Assembly: GCF_014268785.2 (NCBI RefSeq)
Contig: NZ_JABWRD020000002.1
Span: forward strand, 526,501-590,500
DNA from: Pseudomonas shirazensis
Lineage (GTDB): Bacteria; Pseudomonadota; Gammaproteobacteria; Pseudomonadales; Pseudomonadaceae
Reading direction: 5' to 3'
DNA: 64,000 nt
Part shown: piece after piece, positions 1-9,077 of the stretch
How positions within the stretch are numbered: position 1 is the first letter of the stretch
Layout of the letters: every line of letters begins with the position of its first letter
Program-made: the position numbers and the translations under genes
The notes under the pieces: generated by a model
Seen by the model: the letters and a program-made list of their open reading frames with translations, nothing else
The model's database searches: none
Told to the model about the DNA's origin: nothing

Positions 1-427
1 TCGCGCAGACACCACGCGCACTCTGCGCCACCAAAATGGCCCCCAGCGCGCACTGACCAACGGCAAAGTAGATGGTCGCGCCTGCACCACGTGCGCGGTA
101 CTGCTTGGGCAACATGCCCAGGCGTTGGCCGGCGCCTTCGTAAAAGCGGCTGTTGGAGTTGTAGCCGGCATCGAACAGCGCTTCGGTCACGGTCACTGCC
201 TCGCCTTGCAAGCGCTCGCGCAGGCGCTGCGCGCGAAACGCAGAAGCATAGGCCTTGGGGGTAAGGCCGGTCTCGGCTTTGAACAGGCGGTGCAGATGAA
301 ACCGGCTGACCGCGAGCTCGACCGCCAGTTGGTCGAGGCTGGGCAGGGTGTCACTGGTTTCGATCAGGCGGCAGGCGCGCGCAATCAATGCGGTACGCCG
401 GGCGCTGGTAGTGTCGACAGGGTGCAT
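1..427 (-). CDS. ada: Short Ada-type protein: AraC DNA-binding domain plus start of an O6-alkylguanine-DNA methyltransferase (partial)
   Basis: Adaptive-response regulator/repair protein, running off the left edge so the active-site PCHR region is not visible. From the ATG at 427, with an AGGAGA ribosome site just upstream, the protein opens directly with an AraC-type helix-turn-helix (SRFHLHRLFKAETGLTPKAY, then DAGYNSNSRFYE). This leads into the methyltransferase domain (YFAVGQCALGAILVAQS). The N-terminal four-cysteine methylphosphotriester-sensing domain of E. coli Ada is absent, and the good ribosome site argues this is the true start. It lies 84 bp downstream of the alkA-like gene on the same strand, so the two probably form a small alkylation-repair operon. 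Confidence 0.85.
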   Translation of the reverse strand, partial: MHPVDTTSARRTALIARACRLIETSDTLPSLDQLAVELAVSRFHLHRLFKAETGLTPKAYASAFRAQRLRERLQGEAVTVTEALFDAGYNSNSRFYEGAGQRLGMLPKQYRARGAGATIYFAVGQCALGAILVAQSARGVCA

Positions 428-510
428 GTCGCAGTCTCCTGGCTGGGATGGGCAAAGCGTGGCAGAGCCTCTGCCAGCGATCACTCCGATTCTTGCGCTT
501 GTTCCACTGG

Positions 511-1143
511 TCAGCCTACCGCACGCCATAGATACCACGCCGCAGCCGTCCGATAGGGGCTCAAGGGTAGTGCCAACGCGCGCATCTGCGCAGGCGTCGG
601 CGCCTTGTCCAGACCCTTGATGCGCCGATAACCCTCGCGCACACCAAAATCATCGACCGGAAGGATATCCGAGCGCTCCAGGCAGTAGATCAGCAGCATC
701 TCTACCGTCCAGCGGCCGACTCCACGCAACGTCACCAGCCGCTCGATCAATTCGTCATCGGCCATACCCAGCGCCTCGGCCCGGCTTGGCACCAGGCCGT
801 CGAGGCGGGCCTGGGCGATGCCCTGCACAGTGGTCAACTTGTTCGCCGAAAAACCACACCCGCGCAGCGCCAACGGAGTGGTCGCCAGCAACTGCTGAGG
901 GCTGGGAAACGCCGCTTCCGGGTATAACGCGAGCATCCGCTGCAAGATCGCCTCGGCCGCGCGCGCGTGCAACTGCTGGTAGGCAATCGCCCGCACCAAC
1001 GCCTCATAGGGCTCCCGCCCGGGCGTAGCGCGATGCAGGCAAGGGCCTATCGTCGCAACATGGCGGGCCCAGTCAGGATCAATGCTTGCCAGATGAACGC
1101 TGGCCTGCTGCAGCCCCGCCGCGCTGAGGTCGGACACAATCAT
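511..1143 (-). CDS. alkA: DNA-3-methyladenine glycosylase II (AlkA-like, HhH-GPD)
   Basis: Base-excision glycosylase that removes alkylated purines. The C-terminal half carries the helix-hairpin-helix (LVTLRGVGRWTVEMLLIY) followed by a Pro/Asp segment with the expected catalytic aspartate (ILPVDDFGVREG). At about 210 residues it has the short form, without the N-terminal AlkA_N domain of E. coli AlkA. The start is chosen at MIVSDLSAAG; an in-frame ATG at 1176 adds 11 residues, and neither has a strong ribosome site. It sits directly upstream of the ada-like gene, which supports a role in the adaptive response to alkylation. Confidence 0.85.
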   Translation of the reverse strand: MIVSDLSAAGLQQASVHLASIDPDWARHVATIGPCLHRATPGREPYEALVRAIAYQQLHARAAEAILQRMLALYPEAAFPSPQQLLATTPLALRGCGFSANKLTTVQGIAQARLDGLVPSRAEALGMADDELIERLVTLRGVGRWTVEMLLIYCLERSDILPVDDFGVREGYRRIKGLDKAPTPAQMRALALPLSPYRTAAAWYLWRAVG

Positions 1144-1214
1144 TGGCAAAAACCTGTGTTGAGCCTGATCGCCCATCTTAGCCCAGGCCTTTACCTGAAC
1201 CCTACTTCACCCAT

Positions 1215-1233
1215 AGAATTGAGAACCATTAAC
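1215..1233. promoter_or_regulatory. Weak Fur-box-like site upstream of the ECF sigma gene
   Basis: The 19-mer starting AGAATTGAGAACC matches the Fur consensus at about 12 of 19 positions. It lies about 40 bp before the sigma factor start, where an iron-responsive repressor would act. The core TTGAGAACCATT recurs exactly (reverse strand) upstream of the other FecR-like gene at 10389-10400. The match alone is weak; the recurrence and context raise it. Confidence 0.4.
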
Positions 1234-1269
1234 AAACGCATTTAACTCTAGTTCAGGGCCATTGATCCG

Positions 1270-1785
1270 ATGCAGATGAACGACACGCTCAAGCCGTCCG
1301 AGGTCGATCTGCTCTATCAAACCCACCATGCCTGGCTGCGTGGCTGGCTGCGGACTAGAGTCGGCTGCATGGAAAACGCTGCCGACCTGGCTCAGGACAC
1401 CTTCGTCCGCCTGTTGCGGGCACGCCAGGTATCACCGCTGAAGGAACCCCGCGCTTATCTGAGCAGCATCGCCCGTGGCCTGATGATCGATCAGTTTCGC
1501 CGACGTGCGCTGGAGCGAGCCTTTCAGGACAGCCTGGCCTGCCTGCCCGAGGGCGAAGCGCCCAGCGAAGAGTACCGGCTGATCATTATCGATACCCTCG
1601 AACGCCTGGATCGCGCCCTGCAGCAACTCAAGCCGCGGGTGCGCCAGGCGTTTTTGCTGGCACAGCTGGATGGCCTGAGCATTACCCAAATCGCCATGCG
1701 CCTGGAGGTTTCCCGCGCCACCATCGAACGCGACCTGGCCAAGGCACTTGGCGTCTGCTACCGGTTGCGCTATGCCGACCTCTGA
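1270..1785 (+). CDS. ECF sigma factor, iron-starvation (FecI-like) type
   Basis: Group IV sigma factor of 171 residues expected to direct RNA polymerase to the downstream TonB-receptor promoter. Region 2 is recognisable (NAADLAQDTFVRLLRARQ, then EPRAYLSSIARGLMIDQFRR), and region 4 ends in a helix-turn-helix (LDGLSITQIAMRLEVSRATI). It overlaps the following FecR-like gene by 14 bp, the usual fecI-fecR arrangement, with the receptor third. An alternative ATG at 1276 is possible. Likely controlled by iron through the Fur-like motif just upstream and by FecR-mediated surface signalling. The cognate siderophore cannot be read from the sequence. Confidence 0.92.
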   Translation: MQMNDTLKPSEVDLLYQTHHAWLRGWLRTRVGCMENAADLAQDTFVRLLRARQVSPLKEPRAYLSSIARGLMIDQFRRRALERAFQDSLACLPEGEAPSEEYRLIIIDTLERLDRALQQLKPRVRQAFLLAQLDGLSITQIAMRLEVSRATIERDLAKALGVCYRLRYADL

Positions 1786-2728
1786 GCGCACGCCGGCGCA
1801 GGCCCAGGTCGATCAGGCCATCGACTGGCTGGTCAAGCTGCGTTTCGACGAGCCAAGTGCACGCACCCAGCGCCAGTTCCAGCAATGGCTTGCCAGCCAT
1901 CCGCATAATGCCCTGGCCTGGCAACGGGTCAGCGAGCTGAGCGAAGAGCTGGCCGGCCTGCCCAGCGACTTGAGCCGGCGTACCCTCGATGGCAGCCGTC
2001 GGCAGCGCATCAGCCGCCGCGATCAGCTCAAGCTGATGGCTGTGCTGGCGGTTGGCGGCAGTCTCGGCTGGGCGGCGCGTGAACCCCTCGGCCTGCAGGC
2101 ACTGCTCGCCGACAGCAGTACCGGCACCGGCGAGCAACGCCAGGTGCAAGGCAGCGACGGCAGCATGATCCAGCTCAACACCGCCAGCGCCATCGACCTG
2201 CGCTACAGCAGCGCGCAACGCCAATTGAGCCTGCTGCGTGGCGAGCTGACACTGGACAGCAATGGCGACGATAACCGGCCTTTCATCGTCAGTACCCGGG
2301 TGGGTCAGCTGAGCACGCAGAACGGGCAATTGCTGTTGCGCGAAAACGACGCCGGCTTGTTGCTGGCGGTGCGTCGTGGCTCAGTCACTGTTGACTCGCA
2401 GAGCAACCCGTTGCGACAGGTACAGGCGGGCCAGGTCGTGCAATTGTCGATGTCTGGCGCCGCGTCAGCGGTGCAACTGCATGGCGATCCCTGGGCCTGG
2501 ACCGACGGTGTGCTCAGCGTGCAGCAGATGCCCCTTGGCGAGTTCATCAGCGAGCTGTCGCGCTACCGGCCAGGGTTGTTGCGCTGTGCAGATGAGGTTG
2601 CTCGGTTGAGGGTGTCCGGTACCTACCAATTGGCCGATACCGAACAAATTCTGCTGCTGCTGGCGCGCACCCTGCCGCTGCGCGTCGACTACCGCACACG
2701 CTACTGGGTCAGCATTGACGCTGCCTGA
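1772..2728 (+). CDS. FecR-family anti-sigma/sigma regulator
   Basis: Inner-membrane regulator of the preceding ECF sigma factor. The cytoplasmic N-terminus has the FecR_N signature (AIDWLVKLRFDEPSARTQRQ, then QWLASHPHNALAWQRV). A membrane span follows (LMAVLAVGGSLGWAA), then a periplasmic FecR domain (SDGSMIQLNTASAIDLRYS) and a C-terminal STN-like tail (VSGTYQLADTEQILLLLART) that would contact the receptor's signalling domain. The start MPTSERTPAQ lies inside the end of the sigma gene; no clear ribosome site is seen, so translational coupling is likely. An upstream in-frame start at 1748 is less plausible. Confidence 0.9.
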   Translation: MPTSERTPAQAQVDQAIDWLVKLRFDEPSARTQRQFQQWLASHPHNALAWQRVSELSEELAGLPSDLSRRTLDGSRRQRISRRDQLKLMAVLAVGGSLGWAAREPLGLQALLADSSTGTGEQRQVQGSDGSMIQLNTASAIDLRYSSAQRQLSLLRGELTLDSNGDDNRPFIVSTRVGQLSTQNGQLLLRENDAGLLLAVRRGSVTVDSQSNPLRQVQAGQVVQLSMSGAASAVQLHGDPWAWTDGVLSVQQMPLGEFISELSRYRPGLLRCADEVARLRVSGTYQLADTEQILLLLARTLPLRVDYRTRYWVSIDAA

Positions 2729-2823
2729 AAAAACCCAAAAATAAATGAGGTGGAATCTCATTCTCGCTCGGCCTGAAGGAACAAAGCCCGAAAAGTGGAC
2801 TTGATAATCTTCAGGAGCGCTGC

Positions 2824-5283
2824 ATGATTCACCGCCGTCCCCACCGCCCCGATCGCCTGCGGCATGCCGTGCAGGCCGCCCTGCTCGGCCTCGGCCTGAG
2901 CGCCGCCGCTCTGCCAGTGCTGGTCCAGGCCGCCCCCGTCAGTCAGAACCAGCAACGGGACTGGAACATCACCGCCGGCCCGCTGGCCAGCGCACTGGAC
3001 CAGTTGGCCCGGCAAGGCGGCCTGAGTCTGTCGTTCGACGCCAACAGCCTGCAAGGCAAGACTACCCGAGGCGTGCAAGGCCGGTATGACAACGCCCAGG
3101 CCTTGTCGATCGTACTGCAGGGGAGTGACGTGCAGGTCCAGCAGGAGAGCGCCAGCAGCTTCCTGCTGATCCCGGCAATCGACGCCGGCGGCGCGCTCGA
3201 GTTGGGCGCTACCAGCATCTCAAGCGACCGTCTGGGCGAAACTACCGAGCATTCCGGCTCCTACACTACCGGCGCGGTGACCGTCGGCAAAACCGCCCAG
3301 AGCATCCGCCGCACGCCGCAGTCGGTCACGGTGGTCACGCGCCAACGGATCGACGACCAGAACATCACCAACCTGACCAATCTGCTCGAGCAGACCCCGG
3401 GCGTGGTGGTGAACATGACCGACAGCGAGCGCGTGCAGTACTACTCCCGCGGCTACGCGATCGACGCAATTCAGTACGACGGCGCCACCGTGGTGCAAGG
3501 CAGCGGCGGTGGCTCGTTCATCCAGAGCGACTCGGCGATCATCGACCGCGCCGAGATCCTGCGCGGCGCCACCGGCATGCTGCGCGGTGCCGGCAACCCG
3601 TCTGGTACGGTCAACCTGGTGCGCAAGCGCCCTACTGCCGAGTTTCAGGGTGAAGGCAGCGTGACCCTGGGCAGCTGGGATGCGCAGCGCTATGTGGCCG
3701 ATGTGTCCGGCCCGCTGACCGAAACCGGCAACGTACGTGGGCGGATGATTGCCGTGCACGACGACAAGGATCACTTCCAGAACTCGCGCATGGAGCGCAA
3801 AGAGGTGCTGTACGGCGTACTCGCCTTCGACCTCAGCGACAGCACCACGCTGACCACCGGCCTGGAATGGACCAAGCTCGACGCCACCGGCGCCTGGGGC
3901 AACCTGCCCGCCGACTTCGACGGCAAGCCGCTGCCGTTTGGCCGCAGCACCTATCTGGGTTCGGACTGGAACCGCTGGGACCGCAGCAATCTGCAGACTT
4001 TCGCCGAGCTGGAGCACCGCTTCGACAATGACTGGAAGCTCAAGCTGATGGCCCAGCGTACGCACTTTGAGCTTGACGACCACGGTTTCAAGCAGACCTA
4101 CTTCAGCCGGCCCACTGGCACCAGCAATCCCTACCTGATGAATTACCAGGTCACCGAAGGAGATGGCGGCGAGAGCATCCAGAACAACCTCAGCGCCACC
4201 CTCAACGGCCCGTTCGAGCTGCTCGGTCGCACCCATGAATTGATGCTCGGCGTCGAACGGATCCGCAACGACTCCTACGCTTCGGCAACCAACAACGTCG
4301 CCTCCGGGCAGTTCGATCTGCGCAACTGGGACTCGAAGACCAGCCTGCCGGAGCCGGATATCACCATCTTCGCGCACCCGGTGCGCACCCGTACCACCCA
4401 GCAGGCGGCCTATGCCACCTGGCGCATTTCCCTGGCCGAGCCGCTTACAGCGATCATCGGCGCGCGCAACAACTGGTACGACTACGAGCAGGAAAACAAC
4501 GTCAAATCCAACGGCAAGTTCGCCGTCGACAACAAGATCGTGCCGTATGCCGCGCTGAGTTATGACATCAACGACAACTTCAGTACCTACGCCAGCTATA
4601 CCGAGATCTTCAACCCGCAGACCGCCACCGGGGTCAGCGGCGCGGTGCTCGAGCCGACTACTGGTGAAGCCTACGAGACCGGGATCAAGGGTGAGTTCTA
4701 CGAAGGGCGGTTGAATACCTCGCTGGCGTTCTTCCGCATCTATCAGGTCGGCAACGCCCTGGATGACATCAGCGGGCCTAACCCGTGCCTGCCCAACTAC
4801 ACCAGCGGCTACTGCAAGGTCGCTGCCGGCAAGAACCGCAGCCAGGGCTTCGAGCTGGAGATTTCCGGTGAAGTGCTGCCGGGCTGGAACGTCGGCGGTG
4901 GCTACACCTACAACACCACCGAGTACCTGAAGGACACCAGCAACAGCACCGGCAACCCGATCCGCACCACCGACCCCAAGCGTATGTTGCGCCTGTTCAC
5001 CAGCTACCGCCTGCCGGGCGAGCTGGAGGCGTGGACCATTGGCGGCGGGGTGCAGGCGCAGAGCGATATCTACAACCGCAATGGCACGGTAGAAGCGTCG
5101 CAGGCGGGCTATGCGGTATACAACGGCATGGTCAACTACCGCTTCAACCAGCAGTACTCGCTGCAGCTCAACGCCAACAACATCTTCGACAAGAAGTACT
5201 ACCGCCAGGTCGCGCCGACGCCAACCGGCTATTACTGGGGTGATCCGCGCAACGTCTCGGTGACCCTGCGCGGTAGCTTCTGA
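2824..5283 (+). CDS. TonB-dependent ferric-siderophore receptor with N-terminal signalling domain (FpvA/FecA type)
   Basis: Outer-membrane transducer receptor of 819 residues. A signal peptide ends near VLVQAAPVSQ. It is followed by the STN signalling domain (WNITAGPLASALDQLARQGG), a TonB-box region, the plug (QSVTVVTRQRIDDQNITNLT, EILRGATGMLRGAGNPSGTV) and a beta-barrel closing in VTLRGSF with terminal Phe. The ribosome site AGGAG lies upstream of the ATG. It is third in a sigma/FecR/receptor cassette, so it should both import a ferric siderophore and signal to FecR. The ligand is unknown; the plug resembles pyoverdine-type receptors. Confidence 0.93.
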   Translation: MIHRRPHRPDRLRHAVQAALLGLGLSAAALPVLVQAAPVSQNQQRDWNITAGPLASALDQLARQGGLSLSFDANSLQGKTTRGVQGRYDNAQALSIVLQGSDVQVQQESASSFLLIPAIDAGGALELGATSISSDRLGETTEHSGSYTTGAVTVGKTAQSIRRTPQSVTVVTRQRIDDQNITNLTNLLEQTPGVVVNMTDSERVQYYSRGYAIDAIQYDGATVVQGSGGGSFIQSDSAIIDRAEILRGATGMLRGAGNPSGTVNLVRKRPTAEFQGEGSVTLGSWDAQRYVADVSGPLTETGNVRGRMIAVHDDKDHFQNSRMERKEVLYGVLAFDLSDSTTLTTGLEWTKLDATGAWGNLPADFDGKPLPFGRSTYLGSDWNRWDRSNLQTFAELEHRFDNDWKLKLMAQRTHFELDDHGFKQTYFSRPTGTSNPYLMNYQVTEGDGGESIQNNLSATLNGPFELLGRTHELMLGVERIRNDSYASATNNVASGQFDLRNWDSKTSLPEPDITIFAHPVRTRTTQQAAYATWRISLAEPLTAIIGARNNWYDYEQENNVKSNGKFAVDNKIVPYAALSYDINDNFSTYASYTEIFNPQTATGVSGAVLEPTTGEAYETGIKGEFYEGRLNTSLAFFRIYQVGNALDDISGPNPCLPNYTSGYCKVAAGKNRSQGFELEISGEVLPGWNVGGGYTYNTTEYLKDTSNSTGNPIRTTDPKRMLRLFTSYRLPGELEAWTIGGGVQAQSDIYNRNGTVEASQAGYAVYNGMVNYRFNQQYSLQLNANNIFDKKYYRQVAPTPTGYYWGDPRNVSVTLRGSF

Positions 5284-5288
5284 GCCTT

Positions 5289-5308
5289 CGCCGAGCGCTT
5301 ACTCGGCG
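5289..5308. terminator. Hairpin between convergent receptor and MFS genes
   Basis: A 7-bp stem (CGCCGAG/CTCGGCG) with a 6-nt loop lies between the receptor stop codon and the end of the facing MFS gene, overlapping the latter's stop codon. No T-run follows on either strand, so it is only a possible terminator. Confidence 0.35.
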
Positions 5309-6459
5309 GCTGCCTTGAGCTTGCCAGCGCGGCGGTACGACTGCCGGGCAAAGCACACGAACAGCCCTGCCATCAGTGCCAGCGCCATCGGCAGACCATG
5401 CGGTGCGGCGCCCATCGCGGCGCCGCTGAGCAGCGGCCCGATCAGGCTGCCGACGCCCCACAGCAGGCCGACGCTGGCATTTGCCGTGACCAGGTCGCGA
5501 CCCCTGAAGCGCTGGCCGATCAGCACCAGCGCCAAGGTGTAGATGCCGCCAGCCACCGCGCCCAGCAGCACCAGCATCGGCCATAACAGCCAGCTCATCT
5601 GCAGCAACCATGGCAGGCCAATGCCGATCAGCATTGCTAGCACCCCGCACAGCAAATGCAGGCCGGTGCGCTCGACCCGATCCGCCAACCAGCCCAGCGG
5701 CAGCTGGAACAGCATGTCGCCGGCAAACACCACGGTCACCATCAGCGCCGCCACGGCCACGGCAAAGCCATGACTGGTGGCATACACCGGCAGCAACGAC
5801 AGCACCACCGCATCGAAGAACGAGAAGAACAGCACCGCCACACACAGCGCCGGCGCAACCCGGAAGAAACCAGCCAGGGTAAAGCTCTTGTCGTCTTCTT
5901 CAGCGTGTTCGACACGGTCGTTGGGTACGGTCAATACGATGCACAGCAGGGCCAGGCCATAGCAGGCCGTGACCACCCCGGTGATCCACGGGCTGTGCGC
6001 GCCGACCAGCGCCAGCATCGCCGGGCCAAGCACCTGGAAGCCGGTAAAACTGGTGGCGTACAGCGCCATGATCTTGCCGCGGTTGTGCTCCGGGCACAGC
6101 TCGTTGACCCACGATTCACCCAGAATGATGGCGATCCCCATGCCCAGGCCAAGCCCCAGTCGCAACAAGGCCAGCAGCCAGATCGATGAGAACGCCCACT
6201 CCAACAGGCCGATGGACAGCGCGCACAAGCTGAAGCACAGCAAATAGATGGTGCGTCGGGTCAGGTAGCGGCAGCAGGCATCGACCAGAAACGCCGAGAG
6301 CATCATCCCCGCCGCCGGTATCGCCGCCATGATGCCGATCTGCAGGGTGTTGGCACCGCTGTCCTGCAGCCGCAACGACACCAGCGGCAGGCTCGCCCCG
6401 AGGCTAAAACCCACGACCGATACGGCGAACAGGAGGCCCGCCAGCAAACGCATGTTCAT
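5299..6459 (-). CDS. MFS transporter, YcaD/sugar-efflux-like
   Basis: Twelve-helix major facilitator of 386 residues. N-terminal hydrophobic helices begin at MNMRLLAGLLFAVSVVGFS, and the cytoplasmic loop motif GKIMALYATSFTGFQVLGPA resembles the YcaD branch. The start at 6459 follows an AAGGAG ribosome site; a longer in-frame start at 6534 has none. The gene faces the upstream receptor gene, and its proximity to iron-uptake genes is the only hint about substrate, which remains unknown. Confidence 0.8.
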   Translation of the reverse strand: MNMRLLAGLLFAVSVVGFSLGASLPLVSLRLQDSGANTLQIGIMAAIPAAGMMLSAFLVDACCRYLTRRTIYLLCFSLCALSIGLLEWAFSSIWLLALLRLGLGLGMGIAIILGESWVNELCPEHNRGKIMALYATSFTGFQVLGPAMLALVGAHSPWITGVVTACYGLALLCIVLTVPNDRVEHAEEDDKSFTLAGFFRVAPALCVAVLFFSFFDAVVLSLLPVYATSHGFAVAVAALMVTVVFAGDMLFQLPLGWLADRVERTGLHLLCGVLAMLIGIGLPWLLQMSWLLWPMLVLLGAVAGGIYTLALVLIGQRFRGRDLVTANASVGLLWGVGSLIGPLLSGAAMGAAPHGLPMALALMAGLFVCFARQSYRRAGKLKAAAE

Positions 6460-6802
6460 TACCCACTCCTTGCATGCCGGCACGGCGGCACCTGCGGCCG
6501 CGTCGGCTGATAACCCTGAAAAATGACTGCACACAGGCGCCCATGGCCAGGCGCAAAGGGCGCTGGTCGCAGCGGCGCGAATCAGTTCAGGGCAAGGTGT
6601 GGCGAGAAGGTGAAGGCAAACAGCACGCTGCGCCGCCGCTTGAGCACCGTGTCGCTCGGCCAGGCACGCCGACAGGCCTGGGCTGCAGGCTGAAGGGCTT
6701 GGAGGAGACGCTGACTACGGCGCATTGCATCGACTACGCAGGTAAATAGGAAGCGGCACTCTAGGCCAAGGCTGGCGAGCGCGTCAATCGGGGGCATGCA
6801 AG
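6460..6802. other. Long intergenic stretch without a recognised gene
   Basis: About 340 bp between two same-strand genes. Open frames exist on both strands (about 90-108 codons) but show no recognisable motif, no convincing ribosome site and arginine-rich shadow-like composition. The region presumably holds the promoter of the MFS gene. Nothing further is seen. Confidence 0.5.
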
Positions 6803-6833
6803 GGCGGTGAAGCGAACCGTGCGCTTCACCGCC
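6803..6833 (-). terminator. Hairpin after the second TonB receptor
   Basis: Perfect 12-bp inverted repeat (GGCGGTGAAGCG/CGCTTCACCGCC) with a 7-nt loop, starting 8 bp past the receptor stop. There is no U-tract, so it may act as a terminator or an mRNA-stabilising structure. Confidence 0.5.
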
Positions 6834-6840
6834 TCCAGGC

Positions 6841-8916
6841 TTACATGTCGTAACGCAGCGCCAGGCCAAAGGTACGTGGTGCACCGGCATCGATGATGTC
6901 GCCGCCACGGTTGTTGGTCACGTACTCCTTGTCGAAGGCGTTTTTGACAAAGCCGGACACCGCGATGTTCTTGGTGACCTTGTACTCGCTGCTGAAGTTG
7001 GCCAGCACGTAGTTGTCGCTTCTGCGCTCACCAATAACCTGGCCCGCGGTATTGAAGTCGTATTGCGACGGCGCCGTGCTTTGGTAAGTCAGGTCAGTGT
7101 TGAAGGTAAGCCGTTCATTGACCCGATACAACGCGCCCAGCGACATCTTGTACTTGGGCGCATAGAGGAACGCCTCGCCACTGCGGTCCTGGCCGTTGCC
7201 GGCAACGAAGTCCTTGTACTTGCCATCGGTGACCGAGCCACCCAAGGTCAGCGTCAGTTGCTCGCTGAGGTCTTTTTCGACAAACACTTCCAGGCCTTTG
7301 ATGGTGCTGCGACCGGCGTTATACACATTGATAACGTTGCTGTTGTCCTGGCGTACGCTGACCTGCTGGTCTTTCCAGTCGGTGTAATAGAGGTTGGCGC
7401 GAGTGCGCAGGCTGCCTTCCATGAACGTCCCGCGATAGGACAGCTCATAGTTGGTGGTGTATTCCGGGTCATACGACTCGTGACCACTGCCGGAGCGCAC
7501 GTTGACGCCACCGCCGCGATAGCCTTTCTGCACCATGAAGCCGAGGAACTGATTGACCGCCAGTTCATAGTTCAGACCCAGCTTGGGCAACAGGGCGTTG
7601 AACGATTCACTGACTTGCCCCGGACTGGACAGGTCGTCCTGCTTGACGTCGGTGTCATTGGTTTCGTGGTCGTAACGCAGGCCGGTGATCAACGTCCAGC
7701 GCGGCGCGAAGGTCCAGTTGACCTCACCGAATACAGCCTTGTTATCGATTGTCGTGTCGCCTTTGACGGTGGCGAACAAGGTGTCATCGAACAACAGGCG
7801 GTCATGGAATTTGTTGGTGCTGTGGCCGTAATAGGCGCCGATGAAACTCTTCACGTCATCCGAGCTGTAGTTCAGCCGCAGTTCCTGGCTGAACAAATTG
7901 CCATCGTGTGCACGGAGGATGACGTCGTTGCTCTCGGCGGTCTGGTCGAAGTCCAGGCGGTTGCTGTAATCGGAGCGGGTGTTGACGGTCATGCTGGTCA
8001 GCGACCAGGCATCACTCAGGCGATAGTCGACCTTGGCGCTGACGGTATCCTGCTTGAGGTTGTCAAAGGCCTGGGTATTGGACGACACCTTGTAGTAGCG
8101 GACTTTGTCGTTCTCGCGCATGACCGAGTTGTCGCCCTGACGGTGCTCGCTGTGGGCATAAGTCAGCAGTACATCGAGGTCGTCATTGGGCAGGATCAGC
8201 AACTTGCCGCGGGCATTGCTGGTGCGATGCGGGTTGGCATCCTTGCCCAGCGCGATATTGTCGATATAGCCGTCGCCGTCCTGGCGGTCCACAGCGATAC
8301 GCCCGGCGACCTTGCCCTCGACAATGGCGCCACCACCAGCAACGGCCAGGCCTTTCTCACCGTAGTTGCCAACGTTGGTCTGGGCAGAGAAGCTTGGGTC
8401 GAAGGTCGGATCCTTGGTCTTGATCACCACTGCACCGGCCAGCGAGTTGCGCCCTTGAGTGGTGGACTGCGGGCCAAGAAACACCTCGACCTGCTCGGTA
8501 TCCCACAGCGGGTTCGGGCTCAAGGTCAGTGCCCGGTTCGGCTGCACAGCGCCATCGATATAGACCGACACGGCACCGTTCATGGTCGACGGCCCTTGGT
8601 CATCGAAACCGGACACCGGCACACCACGGATGCCCCAGTTCTCGTTGCCGGCCTGGCTGTATACCCCAGGCGTTCGCGCAAACACATCAACCAGGCTGTG
8701 ATCGGCCTTGTCGCGCAGTTGCTGGTCGGTGACGACCACAACGCTGGACTGGGTCTGCTCGAGGGTGCGGTCGATCTTCTCGCCGGTCACCGTGATTGGC
8801 GCCATCTCGACCACGTTTGGTGATGCAGCGTTCGATGTTTCAGCGGCCCAGCCGCTATTTGCCAGGCACGCGGCAGCGCCCACAGCCAGGGCAAGCGTAT
8901 TCTTCTTGAAATTCAC
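6841..8916 (-). CDS. TonB-dependent outer-membrane receptor (no signalling domain)
   Basis: Iron-siderophore-type receptor of about 691 residues. The start is assigned to a GTG preceded by GGAG, giving a clean signal peptide (NFKKNTLALAVGAAACLANS). The mature part has a TonB-box-like segment (MAPITVTGEK), a plug (SSVVVVTDQQLRDKADHSLV, GVPVSGFDDQGPSTMNGAVS, EVFLGPQSTTQGRNSLAGAV) and a barrel ending in GLALRYDM. It lacks the STN domain of the first receptor, so it imports without sigma signalling. A Fur box lies about 100 bp upstream, indicating iron repression. An ATG 45 bp further upstream is the alternative start. Substrate unknown. Confidence 0.88.
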   Translation of the reverse strand: MNFKKNTLALAVGAAACLANSGWAAETSNAASPNVVEMAPITVTGEKIDRTLEQTQSSVVVVTDQQLRDKADHSLVDVFARTPGVYSQAGNENWGIRGVPVSGFDDQGPSTMNGAVSVYIDGAVQPNRALTLSPNPLWDTEQVEVFLGPQSTTQGRNSLAGAVVIKTKDPTFDPSFSAQTNVGNYGEKGLAVAGGGAIVEGKVAGRIAVDRQDGDGYIDNIALGKDANPHRTSNARGKLLILPNDDLDVLLTYAHSEHRQGDNSVMRENDKVRYYKVSSNTQAFDNLKQDTVSAKVDYRLSDAWSLTSMTVNTRSDYSNRLDFDQTAESNDVILRAHDGNLFSQELRLNYSSDDVKSFIGAYYGHSTNKFHDRLLFDDTLFATVKGDTTIDNKAVFGEVNWTFAPRWTLITGLRYDHETNDTDVKQDDLSSPGQVSESFNALLPKLGLNYELAVNQFLGFMVQKGYRGGGVNVRSGSGHESYDPEYTTNYELSYRGTFMEGSLRTRANLYYTDWKDQQVSVRQDNSNVINVYNAGRSTIKGLEVFVEKDLSEQLTLTLGGSVTDGKYKDFVAGNGQDRSGEAFLYAPKYKMSLGALYRVNERLTFNTDLTYQSTAPSQYDFNTAGQVIGERRSDNYVLANFSSEYKVTKNIAVSGFVKNAFDKEYVTNNRGGDIIDAGAPRTFGLALRYDM

Positions 8917-9021
8917 GACCCGCTCCACTACGCCAGATATTGTTGTTTTGCGCAGGCCCAATGCTCGTTGCGGCCAGCGGGGCGGATTCTAAGGGAAAGT
9001 GAGCGCTATAGGAATAAGATT

Positions 9022-9040
9022 GATAATGACTCTTATTAAC
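9022..9040. promoter_or_regulatory. Fur box upstream of the second TonB receptor
   Basis: GATAATGACTCTTATTAAC matches the 19-bp Fur consensus at 14 of 19 positions. It sits in the receptor's upstream region, between it and the end of the next gene, where iron-loaded Fur would block transcription. Confidence 0.75.
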
Positions 9041-9077
9041 TTGCAGTGAGGCCGCATTTGCGACCCCACTGCACTTG

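Noticed and set aside
6582..6908. 108-codon minus-strand gene between the MFS and receptor genes
   Set aside because: It overlaps the receptor's 3' end and the hairpin, has no ribosome site and no recognisable motif.
7063..8823. Long 586-codon open frame on the plus strand
   Set aside because: It is the opposite-strand shadow of the TonB receptor, with Val/Gln-rich composition and no start signals.
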